Source of the DNA: Hippophae tibetana
Lineage: Eukaryota > Streptophyta > Magnoliopsida > Rosales > Elaeagnaceae
Direction of reading: 5' to 3'
Assembly: GCA_037013495.1 (NCBI GenBank)
Contig: CM072811.1
Coordinates: forward strand, 23,040,159 to 23,104,158
Length of the DNA stretch: 64,000 bases
Position 1 is the first letter of the stretch. Each line of letters begins with the position of its first letter. The notes under the pieces were generated by a model. It searched no databases. It saw only the letters and a program-made list of their open reading frames with translations, and was not told where the DNA came from. Shown here one piece after another: positions 23,469 through 36,218 of this stretch. A program made the translations under genes and the position numbers.

Positions 23469-23707
23469 CAGTAGGTGTTAAGTTATGTCTGGTTATTGTC
23501 TTGTATCTTAGCAATAATATTAATCTAGGATTCAACTCAGCTTTTACTTCTGGATTTTGGGAAGGTTTAAGATTGTCATAAAAAATAATGTTGAAATGAC
23601 TTAAATTGATCTTTAATAAAACCAGCCATTTTGATTGAGACTTCTGTTAAGATGGTTGCAAATGTAGCTGATTATTTACAGTTAGTGAAAGTAATGCATG
23701 TATTAGT
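23469..23707 (+). other. 3' flank of the isomerase gene
   Basis: This is the probable 3' UTR. AATAAA-like words occur near 23613, which could serve as the polyadenylation signal, and an LTR begins at 23708. The exact mRNA end cannot be read from sequence. Confidence 0.4.
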
Positions 23708-23874
23708 TGTTAGAGTTGGTTTCAGATCGTGCTGAGCTGTTTAAGATCTGTTACTTCTACAATACTAGTATAAAAGCATTAACTATGTATGTAATTCAGG
23801 ATCAAGAATAATACAATTGTTTTCTTCACAACTGTTAATCATCTTCTTGCTCTCTCTACTCCAATTTTCTTTCA
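23708..23874 (+). repeat. Short copia LTR (167 bp) with primer site
   Basis: TG...CA ends bound a segment with a TATAAAAG box at about 23771, an AATAATACA signal and a pyrimidine-rich end. It is followed at once by TGATATCAGAGC (23875-23886), one base off the initiator-Met primer site. These place it as a plus-strand 5' LTR. No partner LTR was found in the window. Confidence 0.65.
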
Positions 23875-23889
23875 TGATATCAGAGCACA

Positions 23890-25250
23890 CTATTAATTTC
23901 TGCATAAGACAAGCTACTGTTACACAATGGGTTAGAAAATGTACCAGATATCACATTTGATGGCACAGTGATAGTCTGAGGCAGCTTGTAAGACCCTTGC
24001 TCTGTACTGCCCAGCATCCTTCACACATTAGGGAAGAACTCCACTACAACATTATTGTTTGACACAATCTCTTTAACAGAGATCAAATTCTTTGCTAACT
24101 AGGGCACATGCAGCATATTGCACAACTTCAACCTCCTTTTATTGGTCACTAACGCACTCTTACCACAGTGATCAATAAGAACTGTACTACCATTTTCAAG
24201 CATTACAGTTTGAGATCCCCCATAAGGTGAAGCACCAAGAAGCATACTAGACTCATTAGTAAGTTGATGAGATGCCCCTGTGTCCATATACCAAGCATTT
24301 CTTGCTTGAGAATCATGGGTTGTCTTGGAACCAAGATTAGTTAGATTTGATTCTTGAAGAAAAAATGTAACAGATGAATAATTACCTTCTGATGAGAAAG
24401 GACCAATGCACAACAAAAAATTGTTGATCAGATGATCCATCTGTAGTGTTCATGGACTGATTCTGTTGAGGAGTTGAAACAAAATTATCCGTTTGCTCAT
24501 CTTCTTGAACTTGAGAGAGGTGTACTTGAGGTGGTCTTGAACTTCCAACATTGTTATTAGAATTATTAGACGCTGAATAATGAAAATATCATCTTTTGGA
24601 ACTATGGCCTTCTTTCTTGCAAATTTGGCACGTACCATTGTATTTAGAACCATTTTGATTCTTGCCACTGCCAAGATTTTGGTTTGATGAGTGCTGCCTT
24701 TGATTATTATTATTGGGGCCATTATTAGAACCAGAATTATTGTATTGAGGATTATAATTTTGAACTTGTCTTGACCGAGAGTTTTGGTGATTGTAATTGT
24801 TTTGGCCTTATCTTACAAAATTAGCTTGCATCAGCTGAGAGCTAACTTTGTTCATCCTCTCTAATTGTTTTTTCTTGAATCCTCAAAGAATAGAACAAAT
24901 CAAGAGATACATTTCTTCTGGGTAATATTAGTGATTATGGAAGCACAATCACTTCATAAACCACCACGAACATACAAGACTTATTCTCTGTATGAGATTT
25001 CTTCCCCATCTGCTGTTATATGATCAATAGGATCTTTAGCCATACTAATTTAAGACTCCATAGGCATGATTCCTTAACGTAGTTTGTAATTACCACCTAA
25101 GTTGTAACAATTGAGAAAACCTTCTTAAGTGCTTTACAATAAGTTGAAGTAGAATTTGTTTTTCCCAATCAAATACTTTAGATAATTATGAGTAATTGAG
25201 CTAGAAATCTAACTTATTACAATCGCGTCATTCGTATGTCAAATAACAAA
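23890..25250 (-). pseudogene. Copia gag-protease fragment (minus strand)
   Basis: At 24099-24440 the reading has NAWYMDTGASHQLT, the copia protease active site (DTGA), and ends NMLHVP. The reading continues left with LAKNLISVKEIVSNNN. At about 24590-24650 a zinc knuckle reads CQICKKEGHSSKR, with the last Cys lost. At about 24900-25050 the gag core reads AKDPIDHITADGEEI. Pol sequence beyond the protease is absent at the left edge near 23890, next to a plus-strand LTR and primer site. Confidence 0.75.
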
Positions 25251-25539
25251 CTCAGAATTAGGTTCAAAAACTTCTTAATCTTTTATAATATCATCAATAA
25301 TAGTTTGAATTGTTTTCTTGATAAAACTTGGGGAGCGATCGATGAGCCATCAGTAAAAAATTGTAACCCACACTCAAAATAACATGACAAAGTTGCTTAC
25401 ATCATATGATGTAATTGGATTCATCAAGTTTAATGGAGAAATTTGAGTTGATTGTAATGATATGTAGAGGAAATGAAACACCTATGGATGCCATTGATTT
25501 CAAGGAGATATGAGACAAAGTTATGATACCATTGAAATT

Positions 25540-26945
25540 TGCTTAGTTGGTAGTGTCCAATGTCAAGCTATTACATTTGTTAATGGTAGTCTATGACATG
25601 ATAGACTAGACCATCCAAATGTTTGTGTAATTAAACGTGTATAATGCTTTGGGTGTTAATAGCAAGCCTAACTTAACCTGAAATATGTGAAGTCTTTTAA
25701 ATGAGGAAGTTACATAGACTTCCTATGATGCATTGTCACACTATAATCCTAAAGCCTTTTGAATTGATTTATGTTGATGTTTGTGGTCCAATCTTAGTTT
25801 TATATGTTAATGGTTCACGTTATTTCTTACTTTTTATGAATGATTTTTCAAGGTTTAAGTGAATATTGTCACAGAAAAATCAGGTTACCCTTGTTTTTAT
25901 ACATTTTGATGCCTTTGTCAAACAACAATATAGTACATAAATAAATCAATTGCAATGTGATAGAGGTAGTGAGTTAAAGAACCATGGAGTTTGCTTTTTG
26001 AAGGAGATTACAATAAATAATTTCTTATCCATATACTCATTCGAACAAAGGAGTCGTGGAAAGAAATAATAGACTTGTGGTGGAGACAAGTCTATCTTTA
26101 CTTAATAAGGTAGGTTTTCCTTTGCCTTATTAGGAACATGCCTATAGGTGGACAATTCATCTCATTAACAAAATGCCTTAATGTTATCTTTTTGTTTAAA
26201 TCACAACATGAGATGTTACATAATCACAAGCATACTTATAACTATCTAAGGGTTTTTAGCTACTTATGTCATTCATTTCTCAGACCATACAACTCAAATA
26301 AACTCCAACATAGGTTCATATAATGTGTTTTCCCAGGATATCCCCTTTACCACAAAGGTTAGGTGTATGGATATAGCCTTCGAACATACATGTTTCAGCC
26401 CTTATGTTGTATTTTATGAGTCATCATTTGTTTTTGTTACCCTAAATCAATTAAAGCCTCATTATTCAACATTTAAGCCTTTTTTCTTCTCATTTCATAA
26501 CTCTACCTACTCTTAAACCCATATTCATTGTGTTCTCCTCATCTATTATCAACAACACTCATGAAATTCCTATATCCTTCATCTATTCTTACTCTTTCCT
26601 TATCACCCTTACCTCCTTCTTCATCTCAAGAGTCATTATCTAAAACCTCCCATTCTAATTTATGTTTTTAATCAAAATGGCATAGGATTGTCTATTGACC
26701 ATCCTAAAATACCTCAATCCTCCTCTATTACTTCTTAGTCTTTTCCTCACTCTCTTAAACCACTTAATAGTCATGCGATGACCACACGGTCTAGGAGTAG
26801 CATTCACAAGCCAAAAATGTTCTCTATACAAGTTATATTGTGTGAGCCTAAGATTGTCACTGAAGCTTTACAAACACCTAAATGGCTTCATTCCATGAAG
26901 AAGGAATTTCAAGAATTAGTAAATAATGACACTTGGGAGTGAGTT
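25540..26945 (+). pseudogene. Copia integrase and start of RT (plus strand)
   Basis: Plus-strand readings include HDRLDHPNV (GAG-pre-integrase, about 25590), YFLLFMNDFSRFK (first catalytic region, about 25820), VVERNNRLVVETSLSLLNK (about 26050), EHAYRWTIHLINKMP (about 26130), a linker with HAMTTRSRSSIHKPK (about 26770), and WLHSMKKEFQELVNNDTWE (26883-26941), the start of the RT domain. Many stops and frame changes separate them. It ends abruptly where a gypsy fragment begins. Confidence 0.75.
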
Positions 26946-28273
26946 CCTCCTCCTCCAAATGCTAAATAATTGGGAACAAATGGGTATTTTGAGTAAAAAT
27001 AGAAAAAGATAGACTTGAAGGTTTTATTACAAAAGTGACTACTTTCATGAATAATAATGATTATAGGAGTTCCAAACCTAATGAAAATGTTTTTCTTCAA
27101 AAAATTTAGGACAACATTGGCATCACATTTAATGCTAACTATGTCTTCTACCCATTTTAACACATAATCCACTCCTACAAGTATATATTGATTATCAAAG
27201 GATGAAGGGAATGACCCTATAAAGTCAATGCCTCAAACATTAAATAGTTTCGTTTGAAGTTAACTATTTAGGGGCATCTCATCTCTTTTTGAAATATTGC
27301 TTATCCTTTGGCATCTGTCACACATATTTACATAAATGTAATCATCTTTAAACAGTGTGGGCCAAAAATAACAATATTGAAGTATCTTAGTTGTTGCTTT
27401 TGTGCTCCCAAAGTAACCTTCATAGTTTGAGCTATGACAATGTTAAAGAATACTTTCAACTTCATCATAAGGGACACCTTCTCAAAATACCATCACTACA
27501 TTCTTTATAGAGGTCAAGGTCATCCCAAAAATACTAGTTAATATCATGGAGAATTCCTCCTTTTATTGGCATGTGAGGTTTGATGGAAGAATGTTGTTAA
27601 CTAGGAAATTTACAATGTTTTCATAACATGGGATTTCTTTTTAAGCTACTAAAAAGAGTTGTTCATCTAGAAAGAATTCCCCAATCACCATATTGTCATC
27701 TATTTTTGCTTCCTTTTCCAGTCTAGATAGATGATTTGCTACATGATTTTCTGTTTTTTTTTATCATAGATTTTTAAGTCAAATTCTTGTAGAAGAAGAA
27801 CTCATCTTATCAATCTTGGTTTGGAATCCTTCTTTGTCATAAGGTACTTTATTTTAGAATGATCTAGTCACTTTAGTTCCAACCAAATAAGATCTGAATT
27901 TCTTAAAGGCATACACAATGGCAAGGAGCTCTTTCTCTATAGTAGCATAATTCTTTAAAGCATCATTCAATGTATTGCTTGCATAATATATGGCAAGAAA
28001 CATTTTATCTCTTCGCTATCCAAGAACAAATCCAATAGAAAAATCACTTACGTTATACATCAACTCAAAGAGCTTTCTCGAATATGGTGTGAATATAACT
28101 AATGATGACACTAGTTTCTCTTTAAGTACTTGGAATGCCTTAAAAAATTTATCATCAAATTTGAAAGGCATGTCTTTTTCCAAAAGATTTCACAAGGGTT
28201 TTGAGATTTGGGAAAAATCTTTAATGGATCTACAATAAAAGTTGGCATGCCAAAGAAAACTTTTTACTCCTCA
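26946..28273 (-). pseudogene. Ty3/gypsy pol fragment (RT tail, RNase H, integrase)
   Basis: Minus-strand reading at 26909-27172 has DYVLKWVEDIVSIKCDANVV and FLKKNIFIRFGTPIIII, the gypsy integrase core of the Tat/Athila type. RNase H sequence lies around 27850-28100. Near 28180-28270 the reading FPKSQNP and a preceding SFLGMPTF-like block mark the RT-RNase H connection. Truncated at both ends, with stops throughout. The right edge is cut by the LTR at 28274. Confidence 0.75.
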
Positions 28274-29164
28274 TGTTAATTAGATTGTACACTACTCATT
28301 AAGTTTATCAATTATAGATCATACATATAAGAATATACATTTATACTTAAAAAATATGCTTGTTATTTAATAACGACAAACAATTACATAATTCTCTCAA
28401 ATCTATTTAGTTGTCTTTATAGATCAATTGTTGGCCAAACAATTAATAGCATAAAAATTAGATTAAATAATATAATTGAATTGCAATAACAATTGAGATA
28501 AAATATTAGATCATTACATGTAGAAAATTAGGTCTATAAGACCCATACATTAATAAATTAGTTTGACATAATTATGTTCTTAAAGCTCAATTTTTTTATA
28601 AAGAAAGAGAATACAATTAATAAAGAAAGGAGAAGAAGACACTCAATCTTTTGATTTGTAGCACAAATTTTCTCTTGAATTCTTCACAAAATTGTGTCTC
28701 CTTTAATTTCATCTTGAACTTTTTTTCTTCTTCTTTCTTCTTGACAAATGCTAACGCTCTGATTATTAATTGAGTTTTTTTCTATTTGTGTTTCTTAATT
28801 GAATGTTTATGACCTCCCTATAGTGCTTTAAATAGCCTAAAATTGATCCTTATTAGGTTATGATTCGTATTACTTTGATTACAGGGTTAGTTTGAAAGTT
28901 AGAATTCAATTCAAGATTGATGCGTTTTAATCCTTATCGCTCGATCAATCGAATAATAACCCCTCGATTGAGCCAATACCTTTTCAATTTATCGATCCAG
29001 TTCCTAATCATATAATTATTAAGATAATTTCATTTATTTCAATAATTTAAAATTTGGGTTAATTTATTCGAGGGTAAAATCAAATTTCTATTATAAATTA
29101 AAAAAAAAACTTTTTCCCCATATTTCTCTCTCCGTTCCTTCGTTCTTTTTCTAGCTCTCTTTCA
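28274..29164 (+). repeat. 891-bp LTR with adjacent primer-site motif
   Basis: It starts TGTTAATTAGATTG and ends CTCTCTTTCA, and is followed by TTGTATCAGAG, similar to the initiator-Met primer site, so it is probably a plus-strand 5' LTR. Its first ~210 bases match 1-214 in reverse orientation. It interrupts the gypsy fragment to its left. No coding region of its own follows; the element is truncated or its internal part is not recognisable. Confidence 0.55.
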
Positions 29165-31691
29165 ATTGTATCAGAGAAGGGTCTCTTCTAAGGCTTAATT
29201 TCGAAAAATAATTGTTGAATTAAAACAATAGCATTTACTTAACTAATTTAGAATGATTACAGTAAAAATAGTTGAAGATTATTGATGAATATAATTTGGA
29301 AATTATTTAGAAAAAGGAAATCTTTTGAGAATTGAGATTTTTTTTAGAGGAAGTAAAACAATTAAAACTGAGAATAAAATGATGAAACTTCAAATAAGTT
29401 ATGAGCATGTGTATAATAATGAAATCTTTTTGTCTCTCACAGAACAAATTAACCAATAATTTCCCAGTCAAAAAGAAACCACACCCAGATTTTAAATCAA
29501 GTAAGAAAATAATAAAACATATAGAAAGGGCAGAATGCAGAATTTTACAAAAGAAACACGTTTGAATAACCTTTTAGCTAGTTTGCAATTGGAACAAAAT
29601 AGAGAGATAACGTATTTGTTTTGTTTTGTTTAAATATATAAATAAAGAAATAAAATTTTACCCTTTAAGAATATAAATAATTTGAAAAATTAGAGCCATA
29701 AATTTAAAATTATTAGATTAAATTTAAGAATATTAATGTGTTAATTAAATAAAACTACTTAACTGAAATTTTTATTATGATAATGACTTCACCAAATAAC
29801 ATGCTAATTTAAGGTGGATATAATAATCGATAAATCAATTTATTTTATTAAAATTGAGTTAAATTGAAAGGAATTTTATGTTTTTATAGATTCAAATAAG
29901 TTGATTTAGGTTTTAAAAATACAAAAACTCGATAAGTGTTATGCCGATTAAGTTTTTAAAATTTGTAAATTTACATTTAACCGAACCAATTCGTATATTA
30001 TTTATATACATATTTTCTAATTATATATATATATATATATATTTAAATTGTTAAGTAATTTTAAAAGGTAAAACAATTTATATTATTTATCTTTTATGTT
30101 TATTTTTTTTATATAACTAATCAAAAATTTAAATTATTTTTGTCATCAAATTCTAAAAAACTTCTCATTTTTAAAAATTATTCTGTATTTAAAAATTAAT
30201 GCACTATTATATTTTAAATTCTAATATATACATTTTAATTAAATTGTTGAATAAACATTAAATTATCTTTATAATTTAACATTAGTATAAAGTTAAAATA
30301 ATTTAAATTTATTTAAAAATAAGATCAAAATTTAAACCAATAATTAAATCTATCAAAATGCCATAAATAAGTTGGTAAAATATTCTAGAACTAATATTTT
30401 ATATATTATTTTTGGTTTTTGATTTAGAAAATCTAAAATTTGATCAAAATATAATCACATTCATCCTTATATATGATCATATTTACTTGACAAAATTATA
30501 CATTTTGACATGTTGTGGTAGCAATTTTCCGGAAAAAAATTGTTACAATCAGTGGGAAATAATATTTTTTAGTTAGTATTTAACTGTTTAGAGTTATTAT
30601 CATAATATTTGAATCAATAAATTAAAAACATGTAAAAGTATTATGATAATTATATAAAAAACATTTATATCACAGGAACAGACTAATTTAGAGTATTGTT
30701 TTTAACATTTTCAACTTTGTTTTTCAAATTGATAAGTTGACAAATGTTTGATGAAACTTAATCTTTTATGTCTTAGGATTTTCAAGATTTTTTTAACCAG
30801 ATTTAAATTACAATAATACTTAATCAAAAAGCATCAAATCTAATCTAGAATTGAATTATGGAAACAAACAAACATGTAAATCACTCTTAGATTTAAAGAT
30901 AGATATATCCAATTATAATATACAAAAATGGACACAATTTTAATAATAAGAGACTCTTTCGTTCTTAAGCCGATTTTTTTTAAACGAATTTTATTTAATA
31001 TTACTAAAAAATGTTGAGTAAATATCAATACAAATGAGAACGAAGCCAAAAAAAAAAAAAAAAACATATACAAGTAATGCAATTATCAAAGTCTGGTTAG
31101 TTAACACAATTTTATTTTTGATATCTTTTTTATATAGATTTTTGAGACGTTATCTTAATAATATTCCTATTTAAAAAAGACATCAATTCAATATTATTTA
31201 ATTGCAGATTTTTCACATGTGTGATATTTTTTTATAATAAATTAATTAAATGATATTCAAAAAGTATTTTAAGATAATAAATTAATTGATTATCCAAAAA
31301 TACTTCCTTAAACATCACACATCTATTACTATGTATGTAAAAAATCATCAGTTAAATAACAAATTATATCAAATTGGTATGTTTTTATAATGAAGTACCA
31401 CTAAGGTATTACCTCAAAAAATCTAGGTAAATAATGATACCAAAAATAAAATTATGATACTAATAAGATATCAAACCTATCAAAACCACTAACATCATGT
31501 TAGCTAGAAATAAGCTATGTTAGCCAAAAGCTAAGTAAAAAAATGAAGTGATCATGTCTAACCAAACATAGCAGCACACTAGGATCAAAAAATCCATTGC
31601 GTAAAAACTATAGCATTTCAACAAATCCAGATTCTTTATAAAACATATTAATAATTTCCAATAGTTCTTCACCCTTGGGAAACATAAAGTA
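29165..31691. other. AT-rich intergenic region
   Basis: There is no credible gene. It contains a TA microsatellite at about 30021-30041 and a run of about 18 A at 31050-31067. Part of 31500-31690 may be the far end of the LINE remnant at 33400-34330, separated from it by the hAT element, but this is weak. Confidence 0.5.
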
Positions 31692-31699
31692 GTTAGAAT

Positions 31700-33297
31700 T
31701 AGAGGTGTTCATGGTCCAGTTCGGTCCAGTCTGGTTTTGAGTAAAAAAATTAATCAAACATGATCGTTCATATTACTCAAATCAGATAGAATCAGACTAT
31801 TTTTCTATCCAAAATGTTGTAACCGAATGGTTTCGTCCGATTTGGTTAATGGTTTTCAACGATTTGATCTAATTAATAATACATAAATATAATACAATTT
31901 AATATGATACAGTGTAATAGAATACAGTCAAATGTCATGCTCATCATACATAAATAGATATTATTGTTAAATACATAAATAAATACAGAAGCTTATATGT
32001 TTGCATTACCAAATAGGGATCAGGTTTTTCAGTCATCAACTTGAGACAACTACTCTCCTCTTTAATCATTTGTTCATCCAACCAATAGTCTGTTATCGAA
32101 ATCCAAAAATAAAACAGATTAGACATGAAGAAATCCTTAACATGGTAGCAACAAACAAACAGGAAACAATAATGAATGAAAAACCTTTTATCCAAATCCT
32201 TTTATTCTTAACATAATTAAAGTAACAACAAATAGACATGAAAATACAAATATATGTTATCGAAATCCAACCAATAGTCTGTTGCACAACTATACTAGCT
32301 TCTGGGAAATGAACAAAAAAATACAAAAGTAAAACAGATTAGACATGAAGAAATGAAGTCCCAATATCCCATTTACACAGAATTCTTAAACAGAAACAAA
32401 TACAAACATCCAAACTCACAATCAATAATATATCATTAGATGTGGGAACAGATAATACATTTGCAAATTTAACAAAAAAATGAAGAAATTATATAGACAC
32501 TTTAAAATGTGGCTAGGGAATCATTGTTACGTTAAATTTCGACAAAACAAACAACGTGAAAGGGATGGGAATTTGTAAGTTTGGACTTTTTTTAATTAAA
32601 TTTAATTTTATTACGTCAAATTTTGAAATAATGAACCACTAAAATTTGATTGAGAGAAGTGGAGCTTACTAGAAGAAAAAATTCATTGGTGAACTAACAA
32701 TCGCCAAAGCTCTTGATGCCTGAGAACTAAGGCATGCCACAGGAAGTGAAGGAATTATAGCTATGAAAAGTAATGATAGTGAAGGAATCAACGGATTTTC
32801 TAGCGACATTGTTGAATAATTCGTCGGTAATCATCTATTCCTCGTTAGAGAAATCGAGAAGGTCATAAATGGAAAAGTGTGGCTGGTGGTAGAGGCGAGG
32901 TCGGTTGGTTAGTGGTAGAGGCGACGTGAGGACAGTTGGTTGTTGTTGGAGGTGGCAGTGAGGATTTATTAGGGTTCGAAGAGGGAAAACACTACACAAG
33001 GGAGATGGGAGATGAATGAGAGAGAAATGACTGATTTTGTTATATATGCTAATTAAATTAAATTTTTAATATATTATTAAATCTTGTACTATTCGGTCGG
33101 ATCGATTTAAAAATTAGTATAACCGGATCAGACCGTTTGAAAATCAGTTTTAATTAATACAAACCGGACAGTTTAAAAATCAATTTGAGTTCATACAAAC
33201 CAGATTAGATCATTTCATTTATAAAACTGTTCGGACCGATCTGATTCGGTCTGATTTTCTGTTTAATTCTATTTGATTCGGTTTTTGGACACCATTA
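31700..33297. mobile_element. Non-autonomous hAT-like DNA transposon, 1598 bp
   Basis: The left end reads TAGAGGTGTTCATGG. The right end, on the other strand, reads TAATGGTGTCCAAAAACC, an imperfect terminal inverted repeat. The 8-bp sequence GTTAGAAT lies on both sides (31692-31699 and 33298-33305), the target-duplication length of hAT elements. Both subterminal regions are rich in CGGTC/GACCG and CAGATT/AATCTG-like words. No transposase (hATC/BED) is visible, so it would need a partner in trans. It carries a probable host gene fragment at 32672-32875. Confidence 0.85.
32672..32875 (-). pseudogene. Probable captured fragment of a GATA transcription factor
   Basis: Minus-strand reading near 32834-32870 is YDLLDFSNEE, the conserved N-terminal signature of class-II plant GATA factors. 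About 32778-32833 reads ELFNNVARKSVDS, and about 32672-32727 reads FSGIKSFGDC followed after a stop by FTNEF. The order and spacing fit the region between the LLDFSNE motif and the downstream LCVP block of GATA5/6-like proteins. Stops and changes are present, and the zinc finger is absent. The family match is by eye and could be coincidental. Confidence 0.45.
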
Positions 33298-33399
33298 GTT
33301 AGAATAAAGTTATACCTATAGCACCTAACTAACAAATATGTCACAAATTCAACATATCTACCTCACAAAAAGATAAGAAATATCATTCATAACATACCT

Positions 33400-34330
33400 A
33401 ATTTCAACAAGTGATTTCTGCACCACAAAAACATCATACAGACAATGTCAAATGAAATGACAGACCTTTGGTGGAACTTTGAGCTTCCAAATGAATTTAT
33501 CCACATTATTATACCCTTGAACGTTCTTCCTTAACATATCACAAGCCATATAATAACTTAAGCTCACGTAATACCCACCATGTGAAGTAAAGTGCCAAAC
33601 AAGATTATCCTTAAAATGAAGAGCAATATTTATCCCGATAATCTTTTAACATCACTTTATCCATAAAGTTGGTTAATAAATAAGACCTTTCAACACCCTC
33701 GATTCATATCAATAAGTTGAGACACCCAACATACACTATCAATCCACGGAGAGAAAGAGCTAAAAGGAGTGAATTAGGAATCTAAATATCGTCTCAAATG
33801 TCAATTATACATCCTCCATTAAATGTCTACCAAACACCAGCCACTGTTACAAGTCGAAAATCCAAAAGACCCCTCCAAGCCCAAGATAGGAAGGATCCAA
33901 TATCGATCGTGAGAAAGGATTCTAAAATAATAATGCTCGAAGATTTGTGCAAACAAAGTTTCAAGATTTTTAATTAACCACCGATATTGCATGGCAACCA
34001 CAGTGAAGTTAAAGCCCTAATATCTTTGAACCCCAAACCCCACCTTCTTTTAAAGAGCACAATCTATGCCGGTAAATGAATATTTGTGTTATTGTGAACT
34101 GTACCTCACTAGGACTTTTGTATAGCACTTTTCAAATCAACCGCAGGCCCACAAGTAGGACAAAACATTGTATTGTAAAATTAGATATGATAAAAGTTAT
34201 TGAGTTTTATATGACTTCTTTTCCTGATAGAGAAAGGAACTTACAAGACCAATTTTTAAATTTTGCATAAAGAAGTCTTAGAGACTTATCAAACTCAGAT
34301 ATATATAGAATACTCAAGTAATGTTGAATT
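33400..34330 (-). pseudogene. LINE-B remnant, C-terminal part of ORF2
   Basis: Minus-strand reading near 33450-33500 is FIWKLKVPPKVCHFI, the zf-RVT-type domain at the LINE ORF2 end. Near 34020-34070 it has a GLGFKDIRAL-like block, and between them LSWAWRGLLDF. Near 34190-34260 it reads FLSLSGKEVI. The order fits a plant L1 C-terminal half. Stops are frequent, and the RT catalytic region is not preserved. Confidence 0.7.
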
Positions 34331-34709
34331 TTTTCTTTATTAATAGAATGTGTATTATTAATACAAAAATAAATACTTGATTTTTGATAATTAACAATCT
34401 AACTCGACACTACTTTATAAATTCTCAAAACATTCTACAAGTAATGAATTTCCCTTGCGAACTTTGGTAAAAAAAAAAAAACTGGCAAAAAAAAAAAAAA
34501 ACCCAAAGAATCATTTGCAAATAGAAGTTGAACGAACTTCAAAAAAAAAATAAAAATAAATAAATAAAGCTAGTTTTCTATACAGTGGAGAAAGAGCACT
34601 AAAACGATTGACCAATTTAGTTATCTTGACTTCCTAATTCTTTTTATGTATTAATACAAAAATCAACATCCATAGTGTAGGTAAGAAGAACTATTATTGT
34701 ATGAGTTAT
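34331..34709. other. AT-rich spacer with A-runs
   Basis: Two runs of 12-14 A lie near 34470-34502. No gene or repeat end was recognised. It may include more decayed LINE sequence. Confidence 0.4.
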
Positions 34710-35352
34710 TGTTATAAATTATCACTTGTGGAAGCGAAGAATATGTCTAATTTTGGTTACACATAATGGGTAACGGCAAAAGTAATAAACAATAAGAAAT
34801 TAAATGACACGCAATGATTTAAGTGGTTCAACTTTTTATTGTGAAAAGTCTACTCTACTGACGACGGTACACCGAGGAAAAATCCACTAATAATCAAATT
34901 GAAGATACAAACACCAATTCTAGATAGCTTCACACATTATACCAAAATCCAAAATCAACCCACAAAATATTCCTTCTAATTTACTGGTAATATATATAGC
35001 AAGATAAATTAACAAATTTGTTATTAAATCAAATATTATGGTACAAATGGAAGAAACTCCACCAATGGAAACAATAATGGACAGCTTGTCTTTTAGGGGT
35101 TGAAGAAAATGATATGGCCGGTCAAGAAGAAAAGCTGGTGAAGAAGCAAATATATTTCCTCTGCTCTGCACATATATTCCCTCTGCTTTGCTGCATTGCT
35201 CTATGTTTCTTTTCTTTTTCTTTTCAGTTCTTATGGCTACTGCACAACTTCACGCAGCAAGAGAGCCAATATATATATTAGTTAAACCTAAGGGTTATAA
35301 TATGGGCAGATGGGCTTTGGGCTCAATTTGTTTTGGGCCACATTTAATAACA
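34710..35352 (-). repeat. 3' LTR of Copia-T (643 bp)
   Basis: It has a single copy of the 113-bp unit that is triplicated in the other LTR. Apart from that it aligns along its length with 39092-39705, including the CACCGAGGAAAAATCCACTA block. Confidence 0.88.
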
Positions 35353-35444
35353 AATCTACACCTTGGCTCAAAATAGAAAACAAATTCTTCTAATGAAATT
35401 CCTTAGATTACCAAATAACCGTCGTCCAAAGCTCCGAAAGGTGA

Positions 35445-36218
35445 TCATCTTTTGCAAATACCAATCAAGTCAAAGCAATGCTTGAACTTATTAAATGGAA
35501 CTGGTTTGGTTAACATATCAGCTGGATTTTCTGTAGTGGCTATCTTATTAACAACAATAGCACCCTTAGAGACCATGTCACGAACGAAGTGATATCTGAC
35601 ATCAATGTGTTTGGTTCTTTCATGATACATGGTATTCTTAGTCAAGTGTATCACACTTTGACTATCACAAAATACAATAGAAGTATCCTATTATAAATCC
35701 AAATCACAAACCAAACCTCTAAGCCAAATGGCTTCTTTCACTACTTTTGCTGCTGCCATATATTCTGCCTCTGTCGTAGACAAAGCAACTGTAGACTATA
35801 AAGTAGTCTTCCAACTAATGGCACAATGAGAAAGAGTGAAGACATAACCTGTCAGAGATTTTCTTCTATCCAGATTACCAGCATAATTGGAGTCCGCATA
35901 ACCAATAACACTGCAACCAGTATTAGAACTCCCATCATATACCAAACCAAAATTAGATGTACCTCTCAAATACGGAAGTATCCATTTCACTACTAGTCAA
36001 TGACCCTTACTAGGATTACCCATATATCTGCTGATAACACTAACTGCATGTGAAATGTCTGGATGAGTACAAACCATAGCGTACATCAAACTGCCAACGG
36101 CACTAGCATATGGAACCTGAGACATGTACCGCTCTTCTTCTTCTGACTGTGGTGACAAATCCAAAGAAAGCTTGAAATGCGTAGCTAACGACGTACTCAC
36201 AGGTTTAGAATCTTTCAT
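35445..36218 (-). pseudogene. Copia-T RNase H and RT tail
   Basis: At 35997-36218 the reading includes VPYASAVGSLMYAMVCTHPD, the end of the RT tether. At 35796-35990 it has MKWILPYLRGT and GYADSNYAGNLDRRKSLTG, with an RNase H catalytic Asp in ADSNYAG. At 35445-35654 it has NTMYHERTKHIDVRYHF and PADMLTKPV. These pieces are nearly consecutive but lie in two or three frames. Confidence 0.88.

Noticed and set aside
29690..30420. Possible MITE with AACCGAACC-like words near 29980
   Set aside because: No matching inverted ends or target duplication could be found by eye.
30840..31082. 80-codon Phe-rich minus-strand frame
   Set aside because: It begins in a poly-A/T run and looks like low-complexity sequence, not a membrane protein gene.
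32001..32326. Overlapping 71-77-codon frames inside the hAT-like element
   Set aside because: No transposase or other domain, and AT-rich low-complexity composition.
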